From: Minisyncoccota bacterium
GTDB taxonomy: Bacteria > Patescibacteria > Paceibacteria > UBA9973 > UBA918
Reading direction: 5' to 3'
Length of the DNA stretch: 64,000 nt
Assembly: GCA_021734905.1 (NCBI GenBank)
Contig: JAIPIB010000001.1
Location: 140,588-204,587, forward strand
How positions within the stretch are numbered: position 1 is the stretch's first letter; each line of letters begins with the position of its first letter. Below, piece by piece: positions 18,162 through 27,514 of this stretch. Both the position numbers and the translations under genes were made by a program. The notes under the pieces are model-generated. The model made no database searches, was not told where the DNA came from, and worked only from the letters and a program-made list of their open reading frames with translations.

Positions 18162-18245
18162 CTCACCTCGGTTCGAATCCAAGAGGTGGCTCACGACAAA
18201 AACTCCCCCGAGGGAGTTTTTTAGTGCCACCCCAGAAAGCAAACT
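18162..18245 (+). repeat. Degenerate copy of tRNA-Thr 3' end plus hairpin unit, copy 1
   Basis: CTCGGTTCGAATCC-A-AGAGGTGGCTC here repeats the T arm and 3' acceptor strand of the tRNA-Thr with one mismatch (A for G). It is followed by a terminator-like hairpin (AAAACTCCCCC/GAGGGAGTTTTTT) and CCCAGAAAGCAAACT. Bases 18177-18245 are 69 bp that recur at 18355-18423 with a single difference. Confidence 0.85.
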
Positions 18246-18354
18246 GTTTTGCTTTCGTTCGGATTCGAAAAGCGGAACGATGTCGCTTCTGCGACACGTG
18301 AGCTAGGGCAGGAAGTTCTTAGCGAGTTGGCGAGCTTAGAAACTTGCGCCGAAC

Positions 18355-18423
18355 ATCCAAGAGGTGGCTCACGACAAAAACTCCCTCGAGGGAGTTTTTT
18401 AGTGCCACCCCAGAAAGCAAACT
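18355..18423 (+). repeat. Degenerate tRNA-Thr 3' end plus hairpin unit, copy 2
   Basis: This is the second 69-bp copy: ATCCAAGAGGTGGCTC, the CTCCCTCGAGGGAG hairpin with T6, and the same CCCAGAAAGCAAACT tail. It differs from copy 1 at one base (CTC for CCC). The 109 bp between the copies hold no gene that I can support. Confidence 0.85.
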
Positions 18424-18553
18424 ACTTTACTTCCACTCGAGGTCCACCTTGCTCTAAAAGTCCTTGATAGGTGCAATTTTTTGAGGGGATGGATGGATTT
18501 GTTGCTTCATAACATATTGGCGACAGTGGCTTTCATTATTATCAAAATGGAGC

Positions 18554-18559
18554 TATACT
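18554..18559 (+). promoter_or_regulatory. -10 box of glycosyltransferase operon
   Basis: TATACT within GGAGCTATACTCAGCTCC ends 10 nt before the ATG at 18570. The box sits in a GGAGCT/AGCTCC inverted repeat, which could be an operator. Confidence 0.5.
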
Positions 18560-18569
18560 CAGCTCCATA

Positions 18570-20150
18570 ATGGCAAAAAACCAACATCTGCTTCCATATG
18601 CAGCACGTCCTGATTTTAGGGTGGGGCGCGCTGAAGAGCTTACCGGAAGAGATAGGCGTCTATACCGATTCCTTGAGATTCTTCCTGGTGCTGCGTCTTG
18701 GTTCTCTCTTGTTGGTATGGTTCTTGCGTCTATATACGCACCATTTTTTGCGGCATATTTTATTATTGCCTTTGCTGTATTTTGGGTATTGAAGACTGCA
18801 TTTTTGTCGTACCATTTAAGGCACAATTGGAAGCGCCTCAAGCATCACATGACAATCGATTGGAAGGTCATGATAGAACGCTTTGAGTGTGGACATTTAT
18901 ACCAGCTAATTATTTTGCCTTTTTACAACGAGCCGGAGGAAGTCATTGATGCATCACTCAAAGCTCTTAGTGAGGTAAATTACGACAGGAAGAGTATGAT
19001 CATCGTCCTTGCACGGGAAGAGCGAGCAGGTGAAGCGTCTCGTCTTGTGGCAGAAAATATGAAAGCAAAATGGGCAGCGACTTTTGGCGGGTTTCATGTT
19101 TCATCACATCCGGCAGATATTCCTGGAGAGATTGCAGGGAAGGGTTCCAATGCAACGTGGGCAGCAGAAGAGGCTCGGAAACATATCCTTGACCCTCATG
19201 GTATACGATATAACCATACTCTGGTTTCTATTTTTGATATTGATACCGTTGTTTACCCAGAGTACTTCAATTGTCTTGTTTGGCATTTTATGACGGCGCC
19301 ACGGCCGCTCAAAAGTTCATTTCAGCCGGTACCTATTTTTAATAACAATATGTGGGAGGCGTCTGCTCTTGCTCGAGTTGTTGCCATGTCGAGTACATTT
19401 TGGGAGATGGTGCAACAGGAGCGACCAGAACGTATGGCGACATTTTCATCACACTCAGTAAGTTTTCAAGCATTGTATGAGGTTGGGTATTGGCAGACAA
19501 ACATGGTGAGCGAAGACTCTCGTATTTATTGGAATCTTCTTATTGCAAATAATGGAGAGTACGATGTGATACCTCTATCGTACCCTGTATCAATGGATGC
19601 AAATGTCGGTAAAACTTTTTTTGGTACCATCAAAAATATTTACAAGCAGCATCGACGATGGACTTATGGAGTCGAGAATTTTGTCTATGTTGTGTATCAC
19701 TTCACAAAAAATAAGACGATACCACGCGGGAGACGTATTCGAATTGCTCTCCAACAAGCAGAAGGATATTGGTCGATGGTGACGAACCCAATTATGCTTA
19801 TAATTTTGGGCTGGGCGCCAATATTTTTTGGAGGACGGGTATTTCACGAGACGGTGCTTTCATACAATTTGCCCATTGTCGTTCGCGACCTCCTCATTGT
19901 AGCTATGTTTGGTCTTGTCATTTCCTCAATTATTTCATTAACACTTATTCCTGAAAGGCCTGGAAACAAGAGTAGGTTCCTGTACGTAGTTATGGCGTTA
20001 CAATGGGTACTTGTTCCAGTTACTATGGTCATTTTTAGTGCCATTCCAGGACTTGATGCCCAAACGCGACTGATGCTTGGTAAGTATATGGGCTTTTGGG
20101 TCACTCCGAAACACCGAGATGGTCCAGTACAGATTTTAGAAAAGGTATAA
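18570..20150 (+). CDS. Membrane glycosyltransferase, family 2 (cellulose-synthase-like)
   Basis: The 526-residue inner-membrane enzyme has two N-terminal helices (about residues 42-80), then a GT2 domain: LPFYNEPEEVIDASL, the DxD-type metal site FDIDTVV, the catalytic-base region SEDSRIYW and the QHRRW (QxxRW) motif typical of processive GT2 enzymes. At least four C-terminal helices follow (MLIILGWAPIFFGG, LLIVAMFGLVISSI, VLVPVTMVIFSAI). It probably polymerises or transfers a sugar across the membrane for the cell envelope. The substrate is unknown. It heads an operon with a PEGA protein and pheST at 2-5 nt spacings. Confidence 0.85.
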   Translation: MAKNQHLLPYAARPDFRVGRAEELTGRDRRLYRFLEILPGAASWFSLVGMVLASIYAPFFAAYFIIAFAVFWVLKTAFLSYHLRHNWKRLKHHMTIDWKVMIERFECGHLYQLIILPFYNEPEEVIDASLKALSEVNYDRKSMIIVLAREERAGEASRLVAENMKAKWAATFGGFHVSSHPADIPGEIAGKGSNATWAAEEARKHILDPHGIRYNHTLVSIFDIDTVVYPEYFNCLVWHFMTAPRPLKSSFQPVPIFNNNMWEASALARVVAMSSTFWEMVQQERPERMATFSSHSVSFQALYEVGYWQTNMVSEDSRIYWNLLIANNGEYDVIPLSYPVSMDANVGKTFFGTIKNIYKQHRRWTYGVENFVYVVYHFTKNKTIPRGRRIRIALQQAEGYWSMVTNPIMLIILGWAPIFFGGRVFHETVLSYNLPIVVRDLLIVAMFGLVISSIISLTLIPERPGNKSRFLYVVMALQWVLVPVTMVIFSAIPGLDAQTRLMLGKYMGFWVTPKHRDGPVQILEKV

Positions 20151-20154
20151 TATT

Positions 20155-21321
20155 ATGCTACCCTTGAGTGATATGGATTCACAGATACAGGTAAAACCTT
20201 TGCCATATAAGACTCGACAAAAGACATTCGGGCTTTTGTTTTTGGTATTTATTGTCGCTATACCTTTTTTGTATTTATATGCAACAGGATATCGATTTGA
20301 TTTAGATAAACCAGCAAATTTTGTAAGTACAGGCGGAATGTATATAGCTGTCGATAGGACAGGAGCTGAAATTTATATTGACGGAGAACTTGTTCGAGAA
20401 ACGAGAGCTTTTCGAAAGGCATTTTATGCACAAAGTCTTGATCAGGGAACACATCGTGTTCATGTGCAGAAGGAAGGAAGTCATACGTGGGTAAAAGAGC
20501 TGTACGTATCAAAGCATCTTGTTACAGAAGCTGAAGCGTTCAATTTACCACTTGTACCAAAGGTGCGCGTTATATCAAAATGGTTGACGGCAACAGGTAC
20601 AGCAATAATCAGTACACCTTTGACACAGGCCTCATCTACAAATAATGTTCTTGCAACAACAACGAAGAATACTGTTAAATTTACACAGAACGATGAGTAC
20701 CGTACATTGCTCACTAATTTTGGGACTACGACGAGTACGTCGACGAAGAAAGAAACTATAGTGGAATCCATCAAAGATATTATGCTGGGAACCACTTCCG
20801 TAGCTGCATCTGAAGAAGGGCAGAGTACGACTACTGTTATTTCGAGTGGTGTAAAACTTTTTAAGCAAGGAGATGAATTGTTTGCGAGATGGGTTGGGTC
20901 GTTTGAACAGATGCCATATTATTTCTGTGCACCTGACTTTCTTCCTTATTCAACATCATCGATCGATGATAGTCTGATGATTGACGAAGAAATAGATATT
21001 ATTGATAACAATATCTCTGTTGATGGAGAGATTACTATGCACCCAGTACAATCAGTACCAGCGAATATAGAATGTGATCCAATAATTCGTATTGATAATC
21101 AGTCACAGGATATCCGCGAGTTTAACTTCTTTCCTGGAAGTACCGATCTGGTTGTTGTTGCTTTGGCAAACGGTATTTATGTTGTAGAGATTGATGATCG
21201 TTCATGGCAAAATGCGCAACCGCTCATCCTTGGAGATAATCTGCGTATGTATATTGAGAATGGGAACATTTATGTGTACGATGGGGAACTAATATATCAG
21301 GTATTTATGCAACAGACATAA
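20155..21321 (+). CDS. Membrane-anchored PEGA-domain protein
   Basis: The 388-residue protein has one N-terminal transmembrane helix (FGLLFLVFIVAIPFLYLYATG). A PEGA-like domain follows (AEIYIDGELVRETRAFRKAFYAQSLDQGTHRVHVQKEG), the small beta domain common in surface proteins of CPR bacteria. The rest is a Ser/Thr-rich linker and a beta-propeller-like region (ADLVVVALANGIYVVEIDDRSW style). It is 4 nt after the glycosyltransferase and 2 nt before pheS. The function is likely extracytoplasmic, binding to wall or polysaccharide. Confidence 0.75.
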   Translation: MLPLSDMDSQIQVKPLPYKTRQKTFGLLFLVFIVAIPFLYLYATGYRFDLDKPANFVSTGGMYIAVDRTGAEIYIDGELVRETRAFRKAFYAQSLDQGTHRVHVQKEGSHTWVKELYVSKHLVTEAEAFNLPLVPKVRVISKWLTATGTAIISTPLTQASSTNNVLATTTKNTVKFTQNDEYRTLLTNFGTTTSTSTKKETIVESIKDIMLGTTSVAASEEGQSTTTVISSGVKLFKQGDELFARWVGSFEQMPYYFCAPDFLPYSTSSIDDSLMIDEEIDIIDNNISVDGEITMHPVQSVPANIECDPIIRIDNQSQDIREFNFFPGSTDLVVVALANGIYVVEIDDRSWQNAQPLILGDNLRMYIENGNIYVYDGELIYQVFMQQT

Positions 21322-21323
21322 TT

Positions 21324-22049
21324 ATGATTGAACCACAGCAAGGCCACAAACATCCTTTAAGCCATATGATTGCAGAAATCAATGTTATTTTTGCTGACAT
21401 AGGCTTTGTTTTTGCTGAAGGTCCAGAGGCTGAGCGCGAGCATTACAATTTTGACCGTCTCAATGTTCCGAAATATCATACGTCTCGTGATATGCAGGAT
21501 ACTTTTTGGTTTAAGAATAAAGACGTCGCTGCGCCGACAGTTCTTCGTACTCAAACTTCTCCTGTACAAGCACGATACTCAGAATCACACATGCCGCCCA
21601 TTCGAGTTATTGTACCAGGAAAGGTTTTTCGCAATGAGGCGACTGACGCGACACATGAAGCACAGTTCTACCAACTGGAAGGACTCTTTATTGATCGAGG
21701 AGTGCACGTTGGTCATTTGAAGGGGGTGATTGAATATTTTTTCTCGAAATTTTTTAAGGGCGATGTTGAGGTTAGGTTCCGTCCAAGTTATTTTCCCTTT
21801 GTGGAGCCTGGATTTGAAGTTGATATGCGACTCAACTCCGGAAACTCAAAACTTGTCGGTCGATGGATTGAAGTGATGGGAGCTGGTATGGTACATCCGA
21901 ATGTACTCAGTAGTTCAGGAATTGATCCGAAAGTATATTCAGGGTATGCATTTGGTATAGGAATCGATCGTCTTGGTTTTATGAAATATGAATTTGATGA
22001 TATCCGAAGTCTTTATAATGGCGACCTCCGCTTTATTAATCAATTTTAA
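21324..22049 (+). CDS. pheS: Phenylalanyl-tRNA synthetase alpha subunit, N-terminally trimmed
   Basis: This class II catalytic subunit has motif 1-like HPLSHMIAEINVIFADIGF, motif 2 VIVPGKVFRNEATDATHEAQFYQLEG and motif 3 AFGIGIDRLGFMKY. At 241 residues it lacks the roughly 90-residue N-terminal tRNA-binding coiled coil of typical PheS (about 330 residues). It overlaps neither neighbour and is 2 nt from pheT. Loss of the coiled coil, together with the trimmed PheT, implies altered tRNA-Phe recognition. Confidence 0.95.
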   Translation: MIEPQQGHKHPLSHMIAEINVIFADIGFVFAEGPEAEREHYNFDRLNVPKYHTSRDMQDTFWFKNKDVAAPTVLRTQTSPVQARYSESHMPPIRVIVPGKVFRNEATDATHEAQFYQLEGLFIDRGVHVGHLKGVIEYFFSKFFKGDVEVRFRPSYFPFVEPGFEVDMRLNSGNSKLVGRWIEVMGAGMVHPNVLSSSGIDPKVYSGYAFGIGIDRLGFMKYEFDDIRSLYNGDLRFINQF

Positions 22050-22051
22050 GT

Positions 22052-23980
22052 ATGAAAGTTGTCTACGATTGGCTTAAAGAATATGTAGGGGAGGAGATTC
22101 CCTCAGTTGAGAAACTTGGTGAACTTTTTACATTTCATGCGTTCGAAATTGATGGTATAGAAACTATTTCTGGACAAAGCGTTATTGATGTTAAGGTCCT
22201 TCCAGACCGCTCGAGTGATTGTCTTTCCCATCGAGGTATTGCATTTGAGTTAGGGGCACTTATTAAAAAGTCCCTCACTAAGGATATTTTACGTGGCGAA
22301 GTTTCTCTTACACCAATTACTAAAAAGGTTACGGTTACTTTAGAGAGTCCAGAGAATTGCCGACGCTTCAGTGCGGCACTTATTACTGATGTTACCGTAA
22401 AAGACTCACCTACTTGGCTTAAAGAACGACTTGAAACGCTTGGACAACGCTCTATTAATAACGTTGTTGACGCAACAAATTACGTTATGCTCGCACTCGG
22501 GCAACCGCTCCATGCATATGATGCCGAAAAATTTCCTCACCAGAGGGATGTTTGGAATTTTGGTGTGCGTATGTCTCATGAAGATGAAGAAGTAACCACA
22601 CTTTCCAACGAAACGTACACCCTCACGGAGGGGGGTGTCCAACTCATCACCGACGCAGCATCAGATACTGCTGTTGGTATTGCGGGTATTAAGGGAGGTA
22701 AGTATGCAGAAATAGATGCTAAGACAACAGCAATAATTCTTGAAGCTGCGAATTTTAATCCGCAAGTAACGCGAAAAGGAGCTCAGGCAATTAAATTACA
22801 GACCGACGCCTCAAAACGTTTTGAAAATGATATTTCGCCAGAACTTATTCCGTATGCACTCAAGGAAATAACAGCACTTGTTTTGGAAATTGCTGGAGGA
22901 ACTCTTGATGGATTTGTTGATGAGTATCCATGTCCAGTATATAACCCAAAAGTTACCGTAACGCTTGCACAGATTAATGGATTGCTTGGGGTAAATTTAA
23001 CTCCTGGTATAGTTGAGGATATTTTTACCCGGCTTGGATTTTCTTTTATTGCAGTTGATGGGAGTTGGGAGGTTGTTGCTCCGTTTGAACGAACAGACAT
23101 CACTATTCCTGAGGATTTAATTGCAGAAGTTGGGCGTATATACGGCTATGAACACACTGTTTCTGTTTTACCCAAGAAACAGCCATTGACTGAATATAAT
23201 TCGCGGCACTACTACTCCGAAAAGATTAGAGGAATACTTATTTCGGAAGGTTTTTCTGAGGTGATTACGTCGTCATTTAGAAATAAGGATGATATAGAAC
23301 TTCAAAATGCTCTCGCAAGCGATAAGCGATATCTTCGTAGTCAACTTGGTAACAATATTCGCGAGGCGCTGGATCGTAATATGCCAAACATCGATCTTTT
23401 GGGAATCCAGTGTATGCAAGTGTTTGAGATTGGGACTGTGTTCCAAAGAACTGAAGACAAGAGTGATGTTACTGAACATGTTTCTCTTGCCTTGGGGGTT
23501 AGGCTGAAACAGCAGGGAAGTTCTCCAAAAGATGACATCCGTCTCCGTGAGGTACTTAAAAAGATCGAAGAGGTTTTAGGCATTGAGGTTGAAGCAACTG
23601 TTGCTGGAGGTATCCTTGAGTGTGATTTTACAAAACTTGTATCGAAGTTACCAACGCCAACTGCATACGACGAGTATGTCCCCGATAACTCGACGCTTTT
23701 TGCTGCGTACTCGACATATCCGTTTGTATCGAGAGACATCGCTCTCTGGGTACCAGAAGAAATCCAGATTGAGGAAGTTGAATCATTGATTAAAGAACAT
23801 GCAGGAGTACTTCTCACTAGAGTCACACTTTTTGATCAGTTCGCAAAAGAGGGGAAGGTTTCGTACGCATTTAGGTTAATCTTCCAGTCGTTTGAAAAGA
23901 CACTTACTGACGAAGAGGTTGGTGTGATTATGGAAAAAATCTCGAAAGAGGCAGAGAATCGAGGATTCGTCGTTCGGTAG
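22052..23980 (+). CDS. pheT: Phenylalanyl-tRNA synthetase beta subunit, lacking the EMAP/OB tRNA-binding domain
   Basis: The 642-residue product has the B1 start (MKVVYDWLKEYVGEEIPSVEKLGELFTFHAFEIDG) and then passes directly to VIDVKVLPDRSSDCLSHRGIAFELGALI, which skips the internal OB/EMAP domain found in the roughly 800-residue form. B3/B4 and B5 domains, the catalytic-like core and a C-terminal anticodon-binding-like FDX domain (YPFVSRDIALWVPEEI) are present. The trimmed form is typical of reduced genomes. Confidence 0.95.
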   Translation: MKVVYDWLKEYVGEEIPSVEKLGELFTFHAFEIDGIETISGQSVIDVKVLPDRSSDCLSHRGIAFELGALIKKSLTKDILRGEVSLTPITKKVTVTLESPENCRRFSAALITDVTVKDSPTWLKERLETLGQRSINNVVDATNYVMLALGQPLHAYDAEKFPHQRDVWNFGVRMSHEDEEVTTLSNETYTLTEGGVQLITDAASDTAVGIAGIKGGKYAEIDAKTTAIILEAANFNPQVTRKGAQAIKLQTDASKRFENDISPELIPYALKEITALVLEIAGGTLDGFVDEYPCPVYNPKVTVTLAQINGLLGVNLTPGIVEDIFTRLGFSFIAVDGSWEVVAPFERTDITIPEDLIAEVGRIYGYEHTVSVLPKKQPLTEYNSRHYYSEKIRGILISEGFSEVITSSFRNKDDIELQNALASDKRYLRSQLGNNIREALDRNMPNIDLLGIQCMQVFEIGTVFQRTEDKSDVTEHVSLALGVRLKQQGSSPKDDIRLREVLKKIEEVLGIEVEATVAGGILECDFTKLVSKLPTPTAYDEYVPDNSTLFAAYSTYPFVSRDIALWVPEEIQIEEVESLIKEHAGVLLTRVTLFDQFAKEGKVSYAFRLIFQSFEKTLTDEEVGVIMEKISKEAENRGFVVR

Positions 23981-24065
23981 GGAAAATATACGATTTCTTC
24001 TATTTTTTGTACCCAAATATACGATACTTTTACCAATTTTCCACGAGACAAAACGGCTCAAATTT

Positions 24066-24073
24066 GCTATACT
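24066..24073 (+). promoter_or_regulatory. Extended -10 box of gyrB
   Basis: TG-C-TATACT lies 69 nt before the gyrB ATG. This gives a 5' leader of about 60 nt, longer than most here. Confidence 0.5.
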
Positions 24074-24142
24074 ATCCTTATTGAGCCTTGGTGCTCATTT
24101 TGTTTATATTGTACACACTACCGCTCGTAACAAAACTTTAGC

Positions 24143-26260
24143 ATGGCAAAGAAAGAAGACAAAAAATCAACGAAAAAAGGTTCATATAGTGCTGATTCTA
24201 TCCAGGTGCTTGAAGGTCTTGAACCGGTGCGAAAGCGCCCTGGGATGTATATCGGAACAACTGGCCCCGACGGACTACACCATCTTGTGTGGGAAGTTTT
24301 TGACAACTCGAGGGATGAGGCAATGGGTGGTTTTGCAAACCGTGTGGAGGTCGCCCTACTTCCAGGAAATTATATTCGCGTGGTTGATAACGGACGAGGT
24401 ATTCCCGTTGATATGCACAAGCAGACAAAGGTCTCAGCACTTGAGACAATCATGACGACACTTCACGCAGGAGGAAAATTTGGTGGAGAAGGCTACAAAG
24501 TTTCTGGAGGACTTCATGGTGTAGGTGTATCTGTTGTGAATGCGCTTTCGACACATGTTATCGCTGAAATTCATCGTGATGGTGGATACTTCATGCAGGA
24601 GTACACCATTGGTAAACCGCGGACAAAGGTTAAGAAAGTTGGACCATCAAAACTTCAGGGTACAGTTATAACATTCAGCGCAGATGGTACTATTTTTCCT
24701 GAAATAGAATATGACTTTAAACGAATTGTGTCTCACCTGAGACAGCAGGCATATCTTGTGAGAGGGATGAAGATTTCTGTTATCGATGCGCGCCACATTG
24801 GAGGAGAAACTGAAATGTCGGAGAAAGAAGTTCAGAAATTTATTGAGAGTGTTCAGGGGAAACAGTACCTTTCCGACAATCACTTTGAGGTTCCTCATGA
24901 ACATTTCTATTTTGAAGGAGGACTTAAATCACTCGTTGCCTTTAATAACCAGTATCAAAAACCAACGCACAGCAATATTTTCTATGTTGAAAAACAAGAT
25001 TATGATTCAGCAGTACTTTCAGTTGAAGTAGCACTTCAATACGTTGATGACATAACCCCCCGTATTAGTGCTTTCGCAAATAACATCTACAACCCAGAAC
25101 ATGGTACGCATGTTACTGGTTTTAAGACGGCGCTGACTCGGACTCTTAATAACTACGCAAAGAAAAATAACTTTTTCTCAGTAAAAGATAAAGATACAGG
25201 ATTTACTGGAGATGATGTTCTTGAGGGGATTACCGCTGTCGTGTCAGTAAAGATGCCGGAGATTCAATTTGAAGGTCAAACAAAATCCAAGCTTGGATCA
25301 GTAGAAGCGCGAAGCGCTGTGGAGAGTGTCTTTGGTGATGCTTTTAACGAATACCTCGAAGAAAACCCTGATGATGCAAAATCAATCATTAACAAAGTGA
25401 TCATTGCTGTAAAGGCTCGAAAAGCAGCCAAAGCAGCTAAAGATTCAGTCTTAAGAAAGGGAGCGCTTGAAGGGATGACACTTCCCGGCAAGCTTGCAGA
25501 CTGTCAATCAAAGAGTGCTGAAGAATCTGAAATATTTATTGTGGAGGGAGATTCTGCTGGTGGATCAGCAAAAATGGGGCGTGATCGTCGAACACAGGCG
25601 ATTTTGCCACTTCGAGGTAAGATTCTCAATGTTGAGCGAGCTCGTCTCGATCGCATGCTTGCTTCAGAACAGGTAAAGAATCTCGTTGTTGCACTTGGTA
25701 CAGCAATTGGAGATGTTTTTGATCTTTCAAAACTTCGTTACCACAAAATAATTATCGCAACTGACGCTGATGTTGATGGTGCGCACATTCGTACACTTCT
25801 TCTAACACTCTTCTACAGATACTTTAGACCAATTATTGATGGTGGATATTTGTACATTGCTCAACCACCACTCTATAAAATCAGTAAAGGAAAGGCTGTA
25901 ATGTATGCGTACACCGATGAAGAAAAAGTTAAGTTTCTCGGTGCGGACGCAGTAGTAATCGAGAGTGATGAGCCAGAATCAGAAGGTGATTCTTCAGAGA
26001 GCGGTGATGAAGAAGTTAAGGAAGAAGTTGCAGGGAAGTCACAGAAGGTTCGAATCCAAAGATATAAGGGTCTTGGAGAAATGAATGCAGAAGAGCTATG
26101 GGAAACTACGATGAATCCAGAACATCGCGTTCTGAAGCAGGTGTCTGTTGTAGATGGATTCGAAGCAGATAGGGTATTTGATATTCTTATGGGAACAGAT
26201 GTTTCAAGTAGGAAATCATTTATTCAGTCCAATGCACACATGGCAAATCTTGATGTGTAG
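24143..26260 (+). CDS. gyrB: DNA gyrase subunit B (type IIA topoisomerase ATPase subunit)
   Basis: The 705-residue product has a GHKL ATPase start (RKRPGMYIG, DNSRDEAMGG, DNGRGIPVDMH, GGLHGVGVSVVNALS). The Toprim motif (EGDSAGGSAKMGRDRRTQAILPLRGKI) and the C-terminal RYKGLGEMNAEELWETTM are also present. An acidic insertion (ESDEPESEGDSSESGDEEVKEE) sits in the Toprim region just before QRYKGLGEMN. GyrB and ParE are hard to separate by eye. I favour GyrB because small genomes of this type usually keep only gyrase. Confidence 0.93.
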   Translation: MAKKEDKKSTKKGSYSADSIQVLEGLEPVRKRPGMYIGTTGPDGLHHLVWEVFDNSRDEAMGGFANRVEVALLPGNYIRVVDNGRGIPVDMHKQTKVSALETIMTTLHAGGKFGGEGYKVSGGLHGVGVSVVNALSTHVIAEIHRDGGYFMQEYTIGKPRTKVKKVGPSKLQGTVITFSADGTIFPEIEYDFKRIVSHLRQQAYLVRGMKISVIDARHIGGETEMSEKEVQKFIESVQGKQYLSDNHFEVPHEHFYFEGGLKSLVAFNNQYQKPTHSNIFYVEKQDYDSAVLSVEVALQYVDDITPRISAFANNIYNPEHGTHVTGFKTALTRTLNNYAKKNNFFSVKDKDTGFTGDDVLEGITAVVSVKMPEIQFEGQTKSKLGSVEARSAVESVFGDAFNEYLEENPDDAKSIINKVIIAVKARKAAKAAKDSVLRKGALEGMTLPGKLADCQSKSAEESEIFIVEGDSAGGSAKMGRDRRTQAILPLRGKILNVERARLDRMLASEQVKNLVVALGTAIGDVFDLSKLRYHKIIIATDADVDGAHIRTLLLTLFYRYFRPIIDGGYLYIAQPPLYKISKGKAVMYAYTDEEKVKFLGADAVVIESDEPESEGDSSESGDEEVKEEVAGKSQKVRIQRYKGLGEMNAEELWETTMNPEHRVLKQVSVVDGFEADRVFDILMGTDVSSRKSFIQSNAHMANLDV

Positions 26261-26271
26261 AGTATTCAAAT

Positions 26272-26315
26272 AAAACAAAAAACCACGTGCCGAGCGGCAC
26301 GTGGTTTTTTGTTTT
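26272..26315. terminator. Bidirectional terminator after gyrB
   Basis: The stem AAAACAAAAAACCACGTGCC with its exact complement and a 4-nt loop has A and T tracts on both sides. It serves gyrB and the convergent gene at 26325. Confidence 0.9.
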
Positions 26316-26324
26316 AGAGTAACG

Positions 26325-27374
26325 TTAGTCTTGCAGTGCAACATGCCACACAGACATATTGTTATTTTTGTTTACGTCTTGTGAAGAATAAACCGTTGTT
26401 GGAATTCTAACGAAATCTTTTTTCACACTGTCATCAATGGTAAAGCCAAGCGTAAATTCAACATGTTCCTGTGGCTTGAGTGCTACTTGTGGATCTGATT
26501 TATAGATGCCACCACCAGGGAGTACTATGCTAAAAGTCCACGTTGAAGATGTCTTTGTTCCAATATTACGAATATCAAATTTAATTGCATTTTTAAGATC
26601 GTAATTATAGGTAGGTGTGTAAACAAATACGTTATTTTTGAGAATACCACTCCCAATCATTTTAACCTGTAAATCGGAGTATCCGTTTGGATTTGATTGC
26701 GGGTAAATTATTTTTTGTGTAAATACAGGAGTGGTTGCTGCCGGCTTTTGTACCGCAACTACTGCAGCTTCTGGTTCCATAATTTCTCCTTCAGGAATAG
26801 TGACGGTAGTCTCGTCAGTAGTTAGTTTTGTATCTAATTCCTCCATAGCAAGAGATTCACCTGTAGGTATTGCAGCGTTTACAACGGTTACTTTTGTCTC
26901 ACCAGTAACTGTTGTGCTGCCAACTTCGTTCGTAAATCTGACTTTGAGTGGAATGTCACTGAATCTGAGTTCATCAGAATTAACACTGAGAAAAAGTCCA
27001 TTCACCGTTGAGGGAAGGGAAAGGACATCAGTACAACTTACCGGCACAAGATCACCCTCAGCACTTCGAACAAGGAGATCTACTCCGTTGGTGCAGGTGT
27101 AGCTGAAATGATATTCACCTGGTTCTTTAAGATCAGTCCATGTCACTTGGAATGATTCATCAGAGTTAACAACTGATTTCTCTGTAGAGAGTGAAAAATC
27201 CTCTGATGGCCGATACTGTGAAATGTTCTGCGCTATAGACGCGAGTGAAGAAAAAGCATGAGGCGCACGCTTAATACCCTCTGCAGCAAGCCACACAAGA
27301 AAGAAAATTGTGGTAAGAAAACCAATAATCGCAATGATCTTGATTGCTGGCTCACGTAATTGTGATGTTTTCAT
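26325..27374 (-). CDS. Membrane-anchored exported protein with Ig-like domains
   Basis: The 349-residue product starts MKTSQLREPAIK, then one transmembrane helix (IIAIIGFLTTIFFLVWLAAEG). The extracytoplasmic part has an Ig-like domain (SVVNSDESFQVTWTDLKEPGEYHFSYTC), a Thr/Val/Glu-rich linker and a CARDB-like C-terminal domain (FDIRNIGTKTSSTWTFSIVLPGG). I moved the start from an upstream ATG (27395) to 27374 because a consensus promoter (TTGACA-N17-TAGTAT) ends 7 nt before it. The upstream ATG lies inside the promoter. The function is unknown. It is divergent from the sortase gene. Confidence 0.7.
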   Translation of the reverse strand: MKTSQLREPAIKIIAIIGFLTTIFFLVWLAAEGIKRAPHAFSSLASIAQNISQYRPSEDFSLSTEKSVVNSDESFQVTWTDLKEPGEYHFSYTCTNGVDLLVRSAEGDLVPVSCTDVLSLPSTVNGLFLSVNSDELRFSDIPLKVRFTNEVGSTTVTGETKVTVVNAAIPTGESLAMEELDTKLTTDETTVTIPEGEIMEPEAAVVAVQKPAATTPVFTQKIIYPQSNPNGYSDLQVKMIGSGILKNNVFVYTPTYNYDLKNAIKFDIRNIGTKTSSTWTFSIVLPGGGIYKSDPQVALKPQEHVEFTLGFTIDDSVKKDFVRIPTTVYSSQDVNKNNNMSVWHVALQD

Positions 27375-27381
27375 ACGCGGC

Positions 27382-27410
27382 ATACTACAATGCATTTTTT
27401 ATACTGTCAA
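27382..27410 (-). promoter_or_regulatory. Consensus promoter giving a leaderless transcript
   Basis: On the minus strand TTGACA (27405-27410), a 17-nt spacer and TAGTAT (27382-27387) end 7 nt before the ATG at 27374, the clearest leaderless start in the window. Confidence 0.8.
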
Positions 27411-27463
27411 TAGTTTCATATTCCTAAAAGAGGGGTAGTATTCATAGAGGCTAAAACAACTAC

Positions 27464-27491
27464 TTGACAAAATTGAGAAATGGGGTACTAT
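27464..27491 (+). promoter_or_regulatory. Promoter of the sortase gene
   Basis: TTGACA (27464-27469), a 16-nt spacer and TACTAT (27486-27491). An in-frame TTG codon inside the -35 would extend the protein, but the promoter makes that start impossible. Confidence 0.75.
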
Positions 27492-27514
27492 TTAAAGCTA
27501 AATTACTGAGCAAT

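Noticed and set aside
18162..18195. A second tRNA gene at the tRNA-Thr-like sequence
   Set aside because: Only the T arm and 3' acceptor strand are present. No D arm, anticodon arm or 5' acceptor strand can be drawn.
27464..27514. In-frame TTG start that would lengthen the sortase by 17 residues
   Set aside because: The TTG is part of the TTGACA -35 box and lies upstream of the expected transcript start.
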